Source: Bacteroidales bacterium
GTDB taxonomy: Bacteria; Bacteroidota; Bacteroidia; Bacteroidales; CAIWKO01
DNA: 64,000 bases
Assembly: GCA_023228145.1 (NCBI GenBank)
Contig: JALOBU010000011.1
Span: forward strand, 51,832 to 115,831
Direction: 5' to 3'
Below, in pieces: positions 24,799 to 34,225 of this stretch. The position numbers and the translations under genes were made by a program. A model generated the notes under the pieces. It was not told the origin of the DNA. It searched no databases and was given only the letters and a program-made list of their open reading frames with translations. The first letter of the stretch is position 1, and every line of letters begins with the position of its first letter.

Positions 24799-27693
24799 AT
24801 GGAAGTCTGGCAGCAGAATGATAATGTTGTAAAAGAACCAGATTTGGAGAACGAATCAGAACTTTGTGTTTATGGGGCAAGGGTACATAACTTACGTAAT
24901 GTAGATGTTGTTATTCCTCGAAACAAACTGGTAGTTATTACCGGGTTAAGCGGAAGCGGAAAGTCATCACTAGCTTTTGATACAATATATGCTGAAGGGC
25001 AAAGACGCTATCTGGAGACATTTTCGAATTATATCAGGCAGTTTATAGGAAATATTGAAAGGCCGGATGTGGATAAGATCACAGGTTTAAGCCCTGTTAT
25101 TGCTATTGAACAGAAATCATCCAACAGGAATCCAAGATCAACAGTCGGAACAATTACTGAGATATATGATTTTTTAAGGTTGTTGTTTGCAAGAACTGCC
25201 GATGCATATTCTTTCATAACCGGTGAAAAAATGGTCAGGTATAGTGAGCAACAAATAATCAGTAAAATTTCTGATGATTATTTAAATAAAAATATTTTTT
25301 TACTTGCTCCCAAAATCAAAGGGCGTAAAGGTCATTATCGTGAACTATTCGAACAGATAAGAAAACTTGGATTTGTAAAAGTGAGAGTTGACGGAATTAT
25401 AAAAGACCTGACGCAGGGAATGCAGCTTGACCGCTATAAAATGCACGATATTGAAATAGTTATTGATAATATTATAGTAAAGCGAGGCAATGAAACCCGC
25501 TTATCAAATTCTGTCCAGGCTGCTCTGAAAATTGGGCGCAACAGCCTTGTAGTATATGAACCTGTTATGAATGAGGCAAAACATTTAAGCAGAATGTTGA
25601 TGTGTCCTGCAAGCGGTATCTCATATGATGAACCCGAGCCAAATTCATTTTCTTTTAACTCACCTTATGGAGCATGTCCTAAGTGTACCGGGTTGGGAGA
25701 AATTCTGGAAGCGGATATTAATAAGATAATCCCTGACTATTCCAAATCCATTCGCTCCGGAGGTATAGCACCTGTAGGAGTGTATAAAAGCTCCTGGATA
25801 TTTCACCAACTGGAAGCTATCGGGAAAAGCTATGATTTTACTTTGGACACCCCTTTGCGGGATTTTTCAGAAAAAGCTATTAATATAATACTTTATGGAA
25901 CCGACGAACTATACACTGTGAAAAATGAATATCTGGGCGTTACTTCTCCTTATAAAATGAATTTTGAGGGGGTAGTTAATTTTATAATAAATCAAAATAG
26001 TGATTCATCATCAAAAGCAATAAAAAAATGGGCAGGAAGTTTTATGAATAAAATTATATGCCCTGAATGTCATGGAGCGCGCCTGAAAAAAGAATCTCTT
26101 CATTTCAGGGTCAATAATAAGAATATTTCTGAACTTGCAAATTTTGACCTGCTTGCATTATCACAATGGCTTAATCAATTAAACCTCTCTCTTGACCCCT
26201 TAAAGTACAAAATAGCAAATGAAATTGTTCGTGAAATACAAGACAGGTTGATATTTCTTCTTGAACTTGGGTTAGATTATCTTACACTAAATAGGGCTGC
26301 AGCATCTTTATCAGGAGGTGAATCTCAACGTATCAGACTAGCAACACAAATAAGTTCTCAGCTAGTTAATGTGTTGTATGTATTGGATGAACCAAGCATT
26401 GGGCTGCATCAGCGCGATAACCACAAGCTGATATCTGCCCTGAAAGAATTGCGTGATATTGGCAATTCCATTATTGTTGTCGAACACGATAGGGATATGA
26501 TTTTCTCTGCAGATTATGTAATAGATATTGGACCTGGTGGAGGAGTGAACGGAGGCAAAATTGTAACTTACGGAGATATTGAAACTATTATAAAAACAGA
26601 AAGCCTGACTTCACAATACCTTAACGGAAAAAAGGATATAAAAATACCCTTGCAAAGACGAAAGGGGTCGGGAAACGAATTAAAGATTATTGGGGCTAAA
26701 GGAAACAATCTGAAAGAACTTACGGTTTCTTTTCCATTAGAAACATTCATTTGTATTACAGGTGTTTCCGGCAGTGGCAAATCTTCTTTGATAAACCAGA
26801 CTCTTTATCCTGCACTAAGCAGGTATTTTTATCGTTCAGAGAAAAAATCTTTGGAATACGAAAAGATAGAGGGTTTAAAATTTATTGACAAAGTTGTTGA
26901 AATTGACCAGTCTCCGATAGGAAGAACCCCACGTTCTAATCCTGCAACATATACAGGTGTTTTTGATGAAATCAGGAAATTATTTGTTCAGCTACCCGAA
27001 GCAAAAATCAGAGGTTACTTGCCGGGGCGCTTTTCGTTTAATGTGAAAGGAGGAAGGTGTGAAACATGTGGTGGTGCAGGAATGAAATTAATAGAAATGA
27101 ACTTTTTGCCTGATGTTTTTGTCCCTTGTGAAGCATGTAATGGTAAAAGATATAGCCGTGAAACACTGGAGATTAAATACAAAGGTAAATCAATCAGCGA
27201 TGTGCTTGATATGAATATTGATGAGGCAGTAGAGTTTTTTTTACATATACCATCAATACTCAATAAAATCAAAACTCTTAAAGATGTTGGGTTGGGATAT
27301 ATAAAACTGGGACAGCAATCAACAACTCTTTCGGGAGGAGAGGCGCAAAGAGTGAAATTAGCGACCGAGTTATCTAAAAAAGATACAGGTCGCACTTTGT
27401 ATATTCTTGATGAGCCAACAACAGGTTTGCATTTTGAAGATACGAATGTGCTGCTGGAAGTATTACAAATACTTGTCAATAAGGGAAACACTGTAATTGT
27501 AATTGAACACAACATGGATGTGATTAAAGTTGCCGATTACATTATTGACTTAGGCCCGGAAGGTGGTGACAGGGGTGGCATGGTTGTATGTGAAGGCACT
27601 CCGGAATCCATTATAAAGTGCAAACAAAGTTATACAGCAAAATTTTTAAAACAAGTTCTGGTAAATAATAAAAACAAGTCAAATCAGTTATAA
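24799..27693 (+). CDS. uvrA: UvrABC excinuclease subunit A
   Basis: DNA damage recognition ATPase of nucleotide excision repair. Two ABC modules: Walker A GLSGSGKSS (about 49-57) with signature LSGGESQRIRLA, and Walker A GVSGSGKSS (about 655-663) with LSGGEAQRVKLATEL. Zinc-binding cysteines of the second finger are complete (CETCGG and CEACNG), as is CPECHG. In the first finger the first pair is changed: CPASG replaces the usual CxxC, while CPKC at about 292-295 remains. The start is taken as ATG 24799, two codons after the TTG at 24793. Length 964 is in the normal range. Confidence 0.96.
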   Translation: MEVWQQNDNVVKEPDLENESELCVYGARVHNLRNVDVVIPRNKLVVITGLSGSGKSSLAFDTIYAEGQRRYLETFSNYIRQFIGNIERPDVDKITGLSPVIAIEQKSSNRNPRSTVGTITEIYDFLRLLFARTADAYSFITGEKMVRYSEQQIISKISDDYLNKNIFLLAPKIKGRKGHYRELFEQIRKLGFVKVRVDGIIKDLTQGMQLDRYKMHDIEIVIDNIIVKRGNETRLSNSVQAALKIGRNSLVVYEPVMNEAKHLSRMLMCPASGISYDEPEPNSFSFNSPYGACPKCTGLGEILEADINKIIPDYSKSIRSGGIAPVGVYKSSWIFHQLEAIGKSYDFTLDTPLRDFSEKAINIILYGTDELYTVKNEYLGVTSPYKMNFEGVVNFIINQNSDSSSKAIKKWAGSFMNKIICPECHGARLKKESLHFRVNNKNISELANFDLLALSQWLNQLNLSLDPLKYKIANEIVREIQDRLIFLLELGLDYLTLNRAAASLSGGESQRIRLATQISSQLVNVLYVLDEPSIGLHQRDNHKLISALKELRDIGNSIIVVEHDRDMIFSADYVIDIGPGGGVNGGKIVTYGDIETIIKTESLTSQYLNGKKDIKIPLQRRKGSGNELKIIGAKGNNLKELTVSFPLETFICITGVSGSGKSSLINQTLYPALSRYFYRSEKKSLEYEKIEGLKFIDKVVEIDQSPIGRTPRSNPATYTGVFDEIRKLFVQLPEAKIRGYLPGRFSFNVKGGRCETCGGAGMKLIEMNFLPDVFVPCEACNGKRYSRETLEIKYKGKSISDVLDMNIDEAVEFFLHIPSILNKIKTLKDVGLGYIKLGQQSTTLSGGEAQRVKLATELSKKDTGRTLYILDEPTTGLHFEDTNVLLEVLQILVNKGNTVIVIEHNMDVIKVADYIIDLGPEGGDRGGMVVCEGTPESIIKCKQSYTAKFLKQVLVNNKNKSNQL

Positions 27694-27705
27694 AAAGAAA
27701 AGAGT

Positions 27706-28425
27706 ATGCGAAAATTCACTGATAAAGAAGAAGAACAGTTTAAAGAAGCTTATAAACCAAAAGATTGGAATGAAGTAAAAATTAACGATTCCTGGCAGAT
27801 TTTTAAGGTGATGTCGGAATTTGTCAGTGCCTTTGAAAAACTCACAAAAATAGGCCCATGTGTTACTATTTTCGGCTCAGCACGCACTCAATCGGACGAC
27901 AAACACTATCTCCTTGCTCAGGAAATATCACTTAAGCTTTCAAAGCTGGGATTTGGAATAATTACCGGTGGTGGCCCAGGAATAATGGAAGCCGCAAATA
28001 AGGGAGCTTATATGAATCGAGGGAAATCAGTAGGATTGAATATTATGCTGCCCTTTGAGCAGGAGGCTAACGCATTTATTAATCCCGATAAGTGCCTTAT
28101 GTTTGATTATTTTTTTGTAAGAAAAGTAATGTTTATAAAATATGCACAGGGATTTGTTGTGATGCCCGGCGGCTTTGGAACTCTTGATGAGTTTTTTGAA
28201 GCTATTACCCTTATACAAACTCAAAAATTAGTTAATTTTCCTGTTGTTTTAGTAGTAAAAGAATATTGGCAGGGACTCATTCATTGGATGAAAGATAAAG
28301 CTTTATCAGCCGGAAATATCAGTAAAGAAGACCTTGATTTATTTAATATTGTTGATACAGCCGACGAAGCAGTGAAGGTTATTGATGATTTTTATAAACA
28401 GTATAGTCTGAAACCTAACTTCTAA
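27706..28425 (+). CDS. LOG-family nucleotide 5'-monophosphate phosphoribohydrolase
   Basis: Member of the LOG/TIGR00730 Rossmann-fold family; the characterised members release a base or cytokinin from its ribotide. The nucleotide-binding loop GGGPGIMEAANKGA (about 88-101) and the catalytic signature PGGFGTLDE (about 153-161) are intact. The N-terminus begins with an extra 45 residues before GPCVTIFGSAR, as in the longer bacterial form. It follows uvrA by 12 bases and converges with the FG-GAP gene on the other strand with one base between the stop codons. The physiological substrate in Bacteroidota is unknown. Confidence 0.85.
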   Translation: MRKFTDKEEEQFKEAYKPKDWNEVKINDSWQIFKVMSEFVSAFEKLTKIGPCVTIFGSARTQSDDKHYLLAQEISLKLSKLGFGIITGGGPGIMEAANKGAYMNRGKSVGLNIMLPFEQEANAFINPDKCLMFDYFFVRKVMFIKYAQGFVVMPGGFGTLDEFFEAITLIQTQKLVNFPVVLVVKEYWQGLIHWMKDKALSAGNISKEDLDLFNIVDTADEAVKVIDDFYKQYSLKPNF

Positions 28426-28426
28426 A

Positions 28427-30727
28427 CTACTTTAATATTACAAATTTTTGTGCTCTGTTTTCGTATCGGGTTTGTCCATTTCCGGTTAAATAAAATTTTA
28501 ATAAGTAATAACCGTTTGAAAGATTTCTGATATCAATTTCTGTTTGAGTTTTAATGGGTATTTCTTGTTCCATTACTTTGTTGCCAATTATATTATAAAT
28601 CTGCAGGAAAATTGTTTTAAAATTTTTATCGTCAATATTTAAATAAAGTTTGTCTTTAGCAGGGTTGGGAAAAATATTTAAGATAATTTCCGGGGATTCA
28701 TAAGGTTTGTGTATTGAGTTGTAAATATTTGATTTTATACCGGAATAATATGTTAGGCCTCCTGCAAAGTTTCCGATTATCATATCTTTATACCCATCAT
28801 TATTAAAGTCATAAACACACACTCCGGAACGCATTCCATCGCAAATAATTAGCGCTGTTGAATCTTTATCACTTTGCATTAAAATAGAATCAGAGGCAGT
28901 GAATTTCCCGGTAAGGTTTGATTCAATATCTTTGAAATAAAATATTTTACCTGACTCGGAAGCAACAAAAAGTTTAATTATATCAGAGTCCCTGAAGAAA
29001 CAGGGTACGCTATGGCCGGTGTAAGAAACATAAGGGTCAACAACATTAACCTTTCCAAGTGTATCTGTTATTTTCGTGAAAATGGGATTATTTAATGTCC
29101 CTGTATTTTGATAATAGGAAATATAACCACTCTTTTTTCCAACACAAAGGTCAATAAGGTTGTCATTATTTAAGTCAAAAAACTGCGGGGTTGAAAACTC
29201 CCCGACATCAATTGCCTGAAAGTTGTAAACAGGATTGTCGTAAGCCGGTAAATTGCCTGCACCGGAAATATTTTCAAAATAGATTAAAGTCCCGTTTGAT
29301 TGGCCGCATATCATATCAATATCTCCGTCATTATCAAGGTCGTGGAATGAAGGGACAAGTCCAATAAGTTTTAGTTGTGCGAGATTTGCATAGTCAGTAG
29401 TTGCAATTTTGAATTGTGGTATAGTTGCAGTGCCAATATTTTCAAGTACAGCAATTTGTGATCTGAACTCCGAATAAAGATATCCAAAGTTATAATAAGA
29501 AGAATCAAGATAGCCGTAATTTCCTATAATTACATCCATTAATCCATCATTATTATAGTCATAAATAACAGGGTATGAACCTGTGCTAAAATCAATCATT
29601 TCCCCCTGAAAAACATCAGGTTTGTTAAAACTAAACACTGGACTTGATGCACTTCCGGTGTTTTCGTAATACCACATGCTTTGATGGCTTTCTGCTAATG
29701 CAAATACTGATGTGAAAGGAGAAACAACAATGTCTTTTTTGTCATCATTGTTAATGTCAATGTAGCTGGGAACGGGGAAAGAATTAAAAAGTACCGGAAC
29801 TGTGTTTGACGGGAAAAGAGTGTCCATACTAACCATGTGGGCTGAATCTGTTGTACCCCCGTTTGTAAGTAAAATCAAATTAAAATAGTCAACATCTCCT
29901 AAAATTAAATCTGTCAGTTGGTCGTTGTTTAAGTCGGCAGCTAGCATAGTTGAGCCGGTATGCCGAGTTGATTTGTAGAACTGCAAACTATCAGATGCTC
30001 TCGGGCAATTGATATTAAGAGAAATATCATTATTATCAACACCTTCAGAAAAGTTACCCCAGCAAAAATCATATAGTTCATAAATCAGGGTATCAGAATT
30101 TCCGTATAATTCTTGTGACATATTTCTATGCATTTGAAGAAAAGTACCTAATCCAAAAAACGTAAGAATATCTATATCGTTGTCATTATCAATATCGTAA
30201 AAGGCCGGATAATCATCATTCGTTACCGTGATATTTGACACACTCCCTCCGCCCCAGTCAGAATTAATCATTGGATAAAGCATCTGGAATTTTAATGATG
30301 TGTCGGAAATGTTTTTATAAACTTTTATCCCCCCGGGAACATAAGTGAAAAGGTCTTTTTTCCCGTCTCCATCGTAATCAATAAAATTTACCCAAGATTG
30401 TACTTCAGGAAAAAATTTCTGATAATAAGGTTCAAAGGAATAACTAATACTGTCAGGTATTCCATCATTAATATATGTCAGCAGGCGGTTACCGCTTTTA
30501 TCAAATATTACAAGGTCGTCAATCCCATCATTGTTACAATCAATATTTGATAAATGGCATGAATTTAAACCTCCTCCCCAGGCAAATCTAAGATCATCCT
30601 CATTTGTATCGGATACAATAACAGATTGATTTCGAAAAAAGTTATAATCATATAGTTCCTGAGAATAAACTGTAATGGATGCTAAAACATTAAAAATCAA
30701 CAAATAACAACTTAAAAGTTTTGTCAT
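28427..30727 (-). CDS. FG-GAP/VCBS-repeat protein with T9SS sorting tail
   Basis: Secreted or surface beta-propeller-like protein of about 766 residues. The start is ATG at 30727; the TTG at 30757 would put a charged stretch before the signal peptide (LLSCYLLIFNVLASITVYSQ). Repeats of calcium-binding type recur across the protein, such as DIDNDNDIDIL, DYNNDGLMDVIIGN, DLDNDGDIDMICG and DFNNDGYKDMIIGN. The final 80 residues are a type A sorting domain (IFPNPAKDKLYLN, IYNIIGNKVMEQE, YYLLKFYL). Ligand unknown; such proteins are often adhesins or surface binding modules. The gene stands alone on the minus strand between uvrA-LOG and secDF. Confidence 0.88.
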   Translation of the reverse strand: MTKLLSCYLLIFNVLASITVYSQELYDYNFFRNQSVIVSDTNEDDLRFAWGGGLNSCHLSNIDCNNDGIDDLVIFDKSGNRLLTYINDGIPDSISYSFEPYYQKFFPEVQSWVNFIDYDGDGKKDLFTYVPGGIKVYKNISDTSLKFQMLYPMINSDWGGGSVSNITVTNDDYPAFYDIDNDNDIDILTFFGLGTFLQMHRNMSQELYGNSDTLIYELYDFCWGNFSEGVDNNDISLNINCPRASDSLQFYKSTRHTGSTMLAADLNNDQLTDLILGDVDYFNLILLTNGGTTDSAHMVSMDTLFPSNTVPVLFNSFPVPSYIDINNDDKKDIVVSPFTSVFALAESHQSMWYYENTGSASSPVFSFNKPDVFQGEMIDFSTGSYPVIYDYNNDGLMDVIIGNYGYLDSSYYNFGYLYSEFRSQIAVLENIGTATIPQFKIATTDYANLAQLKLIGLVPSFHDLDNDGDIDMICGQSNGTLIYFENISGAGNLPAYDNPVYNFQAIDVGEFSTPQFFDLNNDNLIDLCVGKKSGYISYYQNTGTLNNPIFTKITDTLGKVNVVDPYVSYTGHSVPCFFRDSDIIKLFVASESGKIFYFKDIESNLTGKFTASDSILMQSDKDSTALIICDGMRSGVCVYDFNNDGYKDMIIGNFAGGLTYYSGIKSNIYNSIHKPYESPEIILNIFPNPAKDKLYLNIDDKNFKTIFLQIYNIIGNKVMEQEIPIKTQTEIDIRNLSNGYYLLKFYLTGNGQTRYENRAQKFVILK

Positions 30728-30828
30728 TATCCTTTGTTTTTTATCTCTGAATAACAAAGGTAATCAATAAGTATCAATGCCTTGTTTAAATGTATGTCAT
30801 TTTTTTCAATAAACTTTTTATAATATCA

Positions 30829-30859
30829 TTGGTTATTTATAAAGGAAATTCTATCTTTG
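30829..30859 (+). promoter_or_regulatory. Bacteroidota-type promoter for secDF
   Basis: TTG at 30829-30831 and TATCTTTG at 30852-30859 with a 20-base spacer. It is 42 bases before the secDF ATG and faces away from the FG-GAP gene, which is divergently transcribed. Confidence 0.6.
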
Positions 30860-30901
30860 CAGCTTCAAAAAAAAGTGTATCATTTAAATATATTGTAAGA
30901 T

Positions 30902-33900
30902 ATGCAAAATAAAGGAGTTTTCAGGTTTCTTGCGATTTTAATCGCGTTGGTATGTGTGTTTCAATTGTCATTTACTTTATGTACACGGATGGTTGAAAAG
31001 GATGCTAAAGAATATGCTATAAGCGGAGATAACGACAGCCTTGCCAAAGCACTTTCGAAGGGTATTCCCGAAATGGAACGCTATTATTATGATTCCATTA
31101 CCCGAAAAAGAGAACAATATTATCTTGACTCTATGTCGAAAGAAGAGGTTTTTAATTTTTTATGGCTTCGTAAATATACATACAAAGACTGTAAAGCACG
31201 TGAAGTTAACCTTGGGCTTGACTTAAAAGGAGGTATGAATGTTACCCTTGAGGTTTCCTTACCCGATATTATCAGGTCATTATCAGGTAATAGCAAGGAT
31301 CCTTTTTTCAATAAAGTTATGGACGAAGCCATTGAGATGCAAAAAAACAGCTCAAGTGACTTTGTTACATTGTTTGATGCTGCTTTTAAGAAGAATAATA
31401 CTTCCAATGCCAAATTGGCTTCATTTTTTATAGTTGGTTTAAAAGACAGAATAAATTTCAATACAACAGATGAAGACGTTATTAAAATTATTCGTGACGA
31501 AACAGATGGCGCTGTAGAAAGAACATTTAATATTCTTCGCACACGTATTGACCGCTTTGGCGTTGCTCAGCCCAATATTCAGCTTTTGGCAGGTTCGGGG
31601 AGAATTCTTATAGAACTTCCCGGCATTAAGGATCCCGAACGTGTAAGGAAACTTATTCAGGGTACAGCTAAACTTGAATTCTGGGAAACATATGAATATA
31701 AAGAAGTTTATAATTTCATTGCTGAAGCCGACAAAAAACTGGTTTCATTACTGACTGTTGTTGACACCAACGCTGTCAAGGACAGTGTCAATGTCATGGA
31801 AGAAACAACAGAAGAAAACGTAAAAGGGGATATAATAAAAGATACTGCTTTGGCAGGGATTGAAGAAAGTGATACTATCAGGGATTCGGCCGAACAAATG
31901 CAGCAATCTTTTGAAGAGTATGCAAAAGAGCACCCTCTTACTGCCTATTTACAACCTGCTTTGGTACAGGACGAGAAAGGAAATTATTTCCCTAACAGGG
32001 GGCCTGTTGTAGGTTATTGTCAGGCCTTCGATACCGCAAAGGTTATGAATATGTTGCGAAACCCTCAGATACAAATGATATTTCCAAGGGAGCTTCGGTT
32101 TATGTGGACGGTGAAGCCGGTTGATGAAAAAGAAACATTACATCAATTAATTGCTTTGAAGACCTCTCGTGATGGTACGGCATCGCTCAGCGGTGATGTT
32201 ATTGTGGATGCCCGCCAGGATATTGATCAGCAGCAGGGCAACCAGATATCTATGAGCATGAATTCTGAAGGAGCAACTATATGGAAAAACCTGACAGCAA
32301 ACAACATTGGAAAATCAATTGCTATTGTTCTGGACAATGTTGTTTATTCGTTTCCTACAGTTCAGGGGGAAATACCTAATGGACAGTCTTCAATTACAGG
32401 AAATTTTACCTTGGAGGAAGCCAAAGACCTTGCAAATATTCTTAAAGCAGGCAAACTACCGGCTCCTACAAAAATTGTTGAGGAAGCCGTTGTGGGGCCT
32501 TCACTTGGTAAGGAAGCCATTAACGCCGGTTTGATGTCATTTATAATTGCTTTTGTTCTGGTGTTGTTGTACATGGTTTTATTTTACAATACCGCCGGTC
32601 TGGTTGCAGACTCTGCTTTATTGGTTAATATTTTCTTCCTTTTAGGAGTTCTGGCGTCGCTGGGAGCAACCTTAACCTTGCCTGGTATTGCCGGTATTGT
32701 ACTTACGATGGGGATGGCGGTTGATGCCAACGTAATTATTTATGAGCGCATTAAAGAGGAGGTCCGGGCAGGCAAGGGATTGAAGCTTGCCGTGGCAGAC
32801 GGGTATAAACATGCCTATTCTGCGATTATCGACGGTAATGTTACCACAATATTGACCGGTATTGTATTATTCATTTTTGGGACTGGCCCGATTCAGGGGT
32901 TTGCAACTACACTTATTATTGGTATTATCACATCATTATTTACCTCTATCTTCATTTCAAGATTGATTTTTGAAGGAATGATCAGCAGAAACAAAACCAT
33001 CAAATTTGGAAATAAATTTACGATAAATGCTTTTACGAAAACAAAGATCAACTTTTTAGGACTTCGTAAAAAATTATATATAGTATCGTTGAGTATAATA
33101 GTCATCGGAATTATCTCATTGTTTGTTCGTGGAATGAGCTGGGGAATTGATTTTACCGGCGGACGTACTTATGTGGTACGTTTCGATAAAGACGTGAAGA
33201 CAACTGATATCCGTGAATCGCTGGCAACACCTTTTGGCGAAGCCCCCGAAGTAAAAACCTTCGGACCCAATAATCAGGTTAAGATCACGACCAAATATTT
33301 GATCCATAATAATGACGATGCATCGGATTCAATTGTTGAATCCAGGCTTTACGAGGGATTAAAAGGTGTTTATACAAATCCTATAGGTATCGATGAATTT
33401 CTTTCCGATAAACAAGGAAAACTATTAGGAAAAATGAGTTCCCAGAAAGTAGGGCCGACCATCGCTGATGATATTAAACTCTCTTCTGTTTATGCTATCG
33501 TCATCGCCCTGTTTGTCATGTTCGTTTATATCGCCATCCGTTTCAAAAAATGGCAGTTTGGTTTAGGAGGTGTCATATCGCTCACTCATGATACATTGAT
33601 CGTAATTTCTATGTTTTCTTTGTTTTGGGGTATTTTACCCTTCGGAATGGAGATTGACCAGGCATTTATTGCGGCGGTCCTTACTATAATAGGATATTCA
33701 ATTAATGATACGGTAATCATTTTCGACAGGATCAGGGAGTATATGGCCCTTTACCCAAAACGCGAAATGAAAGAGAATATGAATGCTGCTATGAACAGTA
33801 CGTTGGGAAGAACAATTAACACCTCAGGCACCACATTAATTACTTTGCTTGCCATGTTCATCTTAGGTGGTGAAATGATCAGAGGCTTTATTTTTGCCTT

Positions 33901-34027
33901 GCTTGTTGGTATTGCAGTAGGAACTTACTCTTCAATTTTTAATGCTACTCCTATCGCTTACGATTTTATTCAGATGAATAAAAGGCGCAAAGAAAAGAAA
34001 GCTTTGAAACTTCAGGCAAAAAAATAA
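30902..34027 (+). CDS. secDF: Fused SecD-SecF protein translocase accessory subunit
   Basis: Single 1041-residue protein joining SecD (about 1-640) and SecF (about 710-1041), which use the proton gradient to help proteins leave the Sec channel on the periplasmic side. SecD features: first membrane helix at 8-26, the NLGLDLKGGMNVTLEV start of the P1 domain, and GMAVDANVIIYERIKEE in the membrane part. SecF features: GIDFTGGRTYVVRF, IGYSINDTVIIFDRIRE and a C-terminal Lys-rich tail. The Glu-rich stretch at about 290-345 is an insertion of low complexity within the P1 region. Fusion is usual in Bacteroidota. The promoter at 30829-30859 suggests single-gene transcription. Confidence 0.97.
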   Translation: MQNKGVFRFLAILIALVCVFQLSFTLCTRMVEKDAKEYAISGDNDSLAKALSKGIPEMERYYYDSITRKREQYYLDSMSKEEVFNFLWLRKYTYKDCKAREVNLGLDLKGGMNVTLEVSLPDIIRSLSGNSKDPFFNKVMDEAIEMQKNSSSDFVTLFDAAFKKNNTSNAKLASFFIVGLKDRINFNTTDEDVIKIIRDETDGAVERTFNILRTRIDRFGVAQPNIQLLAGSGRILIELPGIKDPERVRKLIQGTAKLEFWETYEYKEVYNFIAEADKKLVSLLTVVDTNAVKDSVNVMEETTEENVKGDIIKDTALAGIEESDTIRDSAEQMQQSFEEYAKEHPLTAYLQPALVQDEKGNYFPNRGPVVGYCQAFDTAKVMNMLRNPQIQMIFPRELRFMWTVKPVDEKETLHQLIALKTSRDGTASLSGDVIVDARQDIDQQQGNQISMSMNSEGATIWKNLTANNIGKSIAIVLDNVVYSFPTVQGEIPNGQSSITGNFTLEEAKDLANILKAGKLPAPTKIVEEAVVGPSLGKEAINAGLMSFIIAFVLVLLYMVLFYNTAGLVADSALLVNIFFLLGVLASLGATLTLPGIAGIVLTMGMAVDANVIIYERIKEEVRAGKGLKLAVADGYKHAYSAIIDGNVTTILTGIVLFIFGTGPIQGFATTLIIGIITSLFTSIFISRLIFEGMISRNKTIKFGNKFTINAFTKTKINFLGLRKKLYIVSLSIIVIGIISLFVRGMSWGIDFTGGRTYVVRFDKDVKTTDIRESLATPFGEAPEVKTFGPNNQVKITTKYLIHNNDDASDSIVESRLYEGLKGVYTNPIGIDEFLSDKQGKLLGKMSSQKVGPTIADDIKLSSVYAIVIALFVMFVYIAIRFKKWQFGLGGVISLTHDTLIVISMFSLFWGILPFGMEIDQAFIAAVLTIIGYSINDTVIIFDRIREYMALYPKREMKENMNAAMNSTLGRTINTSGTTLITLLAMFILGGEMIRGFIFALLVGIAVGTYSSIFNATPIAYDFIQMNKRRKEKKALKLQAKK

Positions 34028-34225
34028 CGTATTAGTGTTTTGTATCTTAATTTAATTTTTGAAATTTTTTTCAACGTTCTTTTAATAATAAAAAATTTAT
34101 CAAATAGCTGATTTACAGTTGTTTTAAAAATTTATAAAAAAAATATTTAAAAATGTTCTTTAGTTAGTATTAAATAATTATTTAAATTAGCAAACGTAAT
34201 TAATTTAGGGTTTAATATTTTAAGT

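Noticed and set aside
24793..24801. TTG 24793 as uvrA start
   Set aside because: An ATG follows two codons later and is the more likely start.
34028..34225. RNA gene in the AT-rich gap
   Set aside because: No cloverleaf, stable hairpin or riboswitch-like core seen; only poly-A/T runs.
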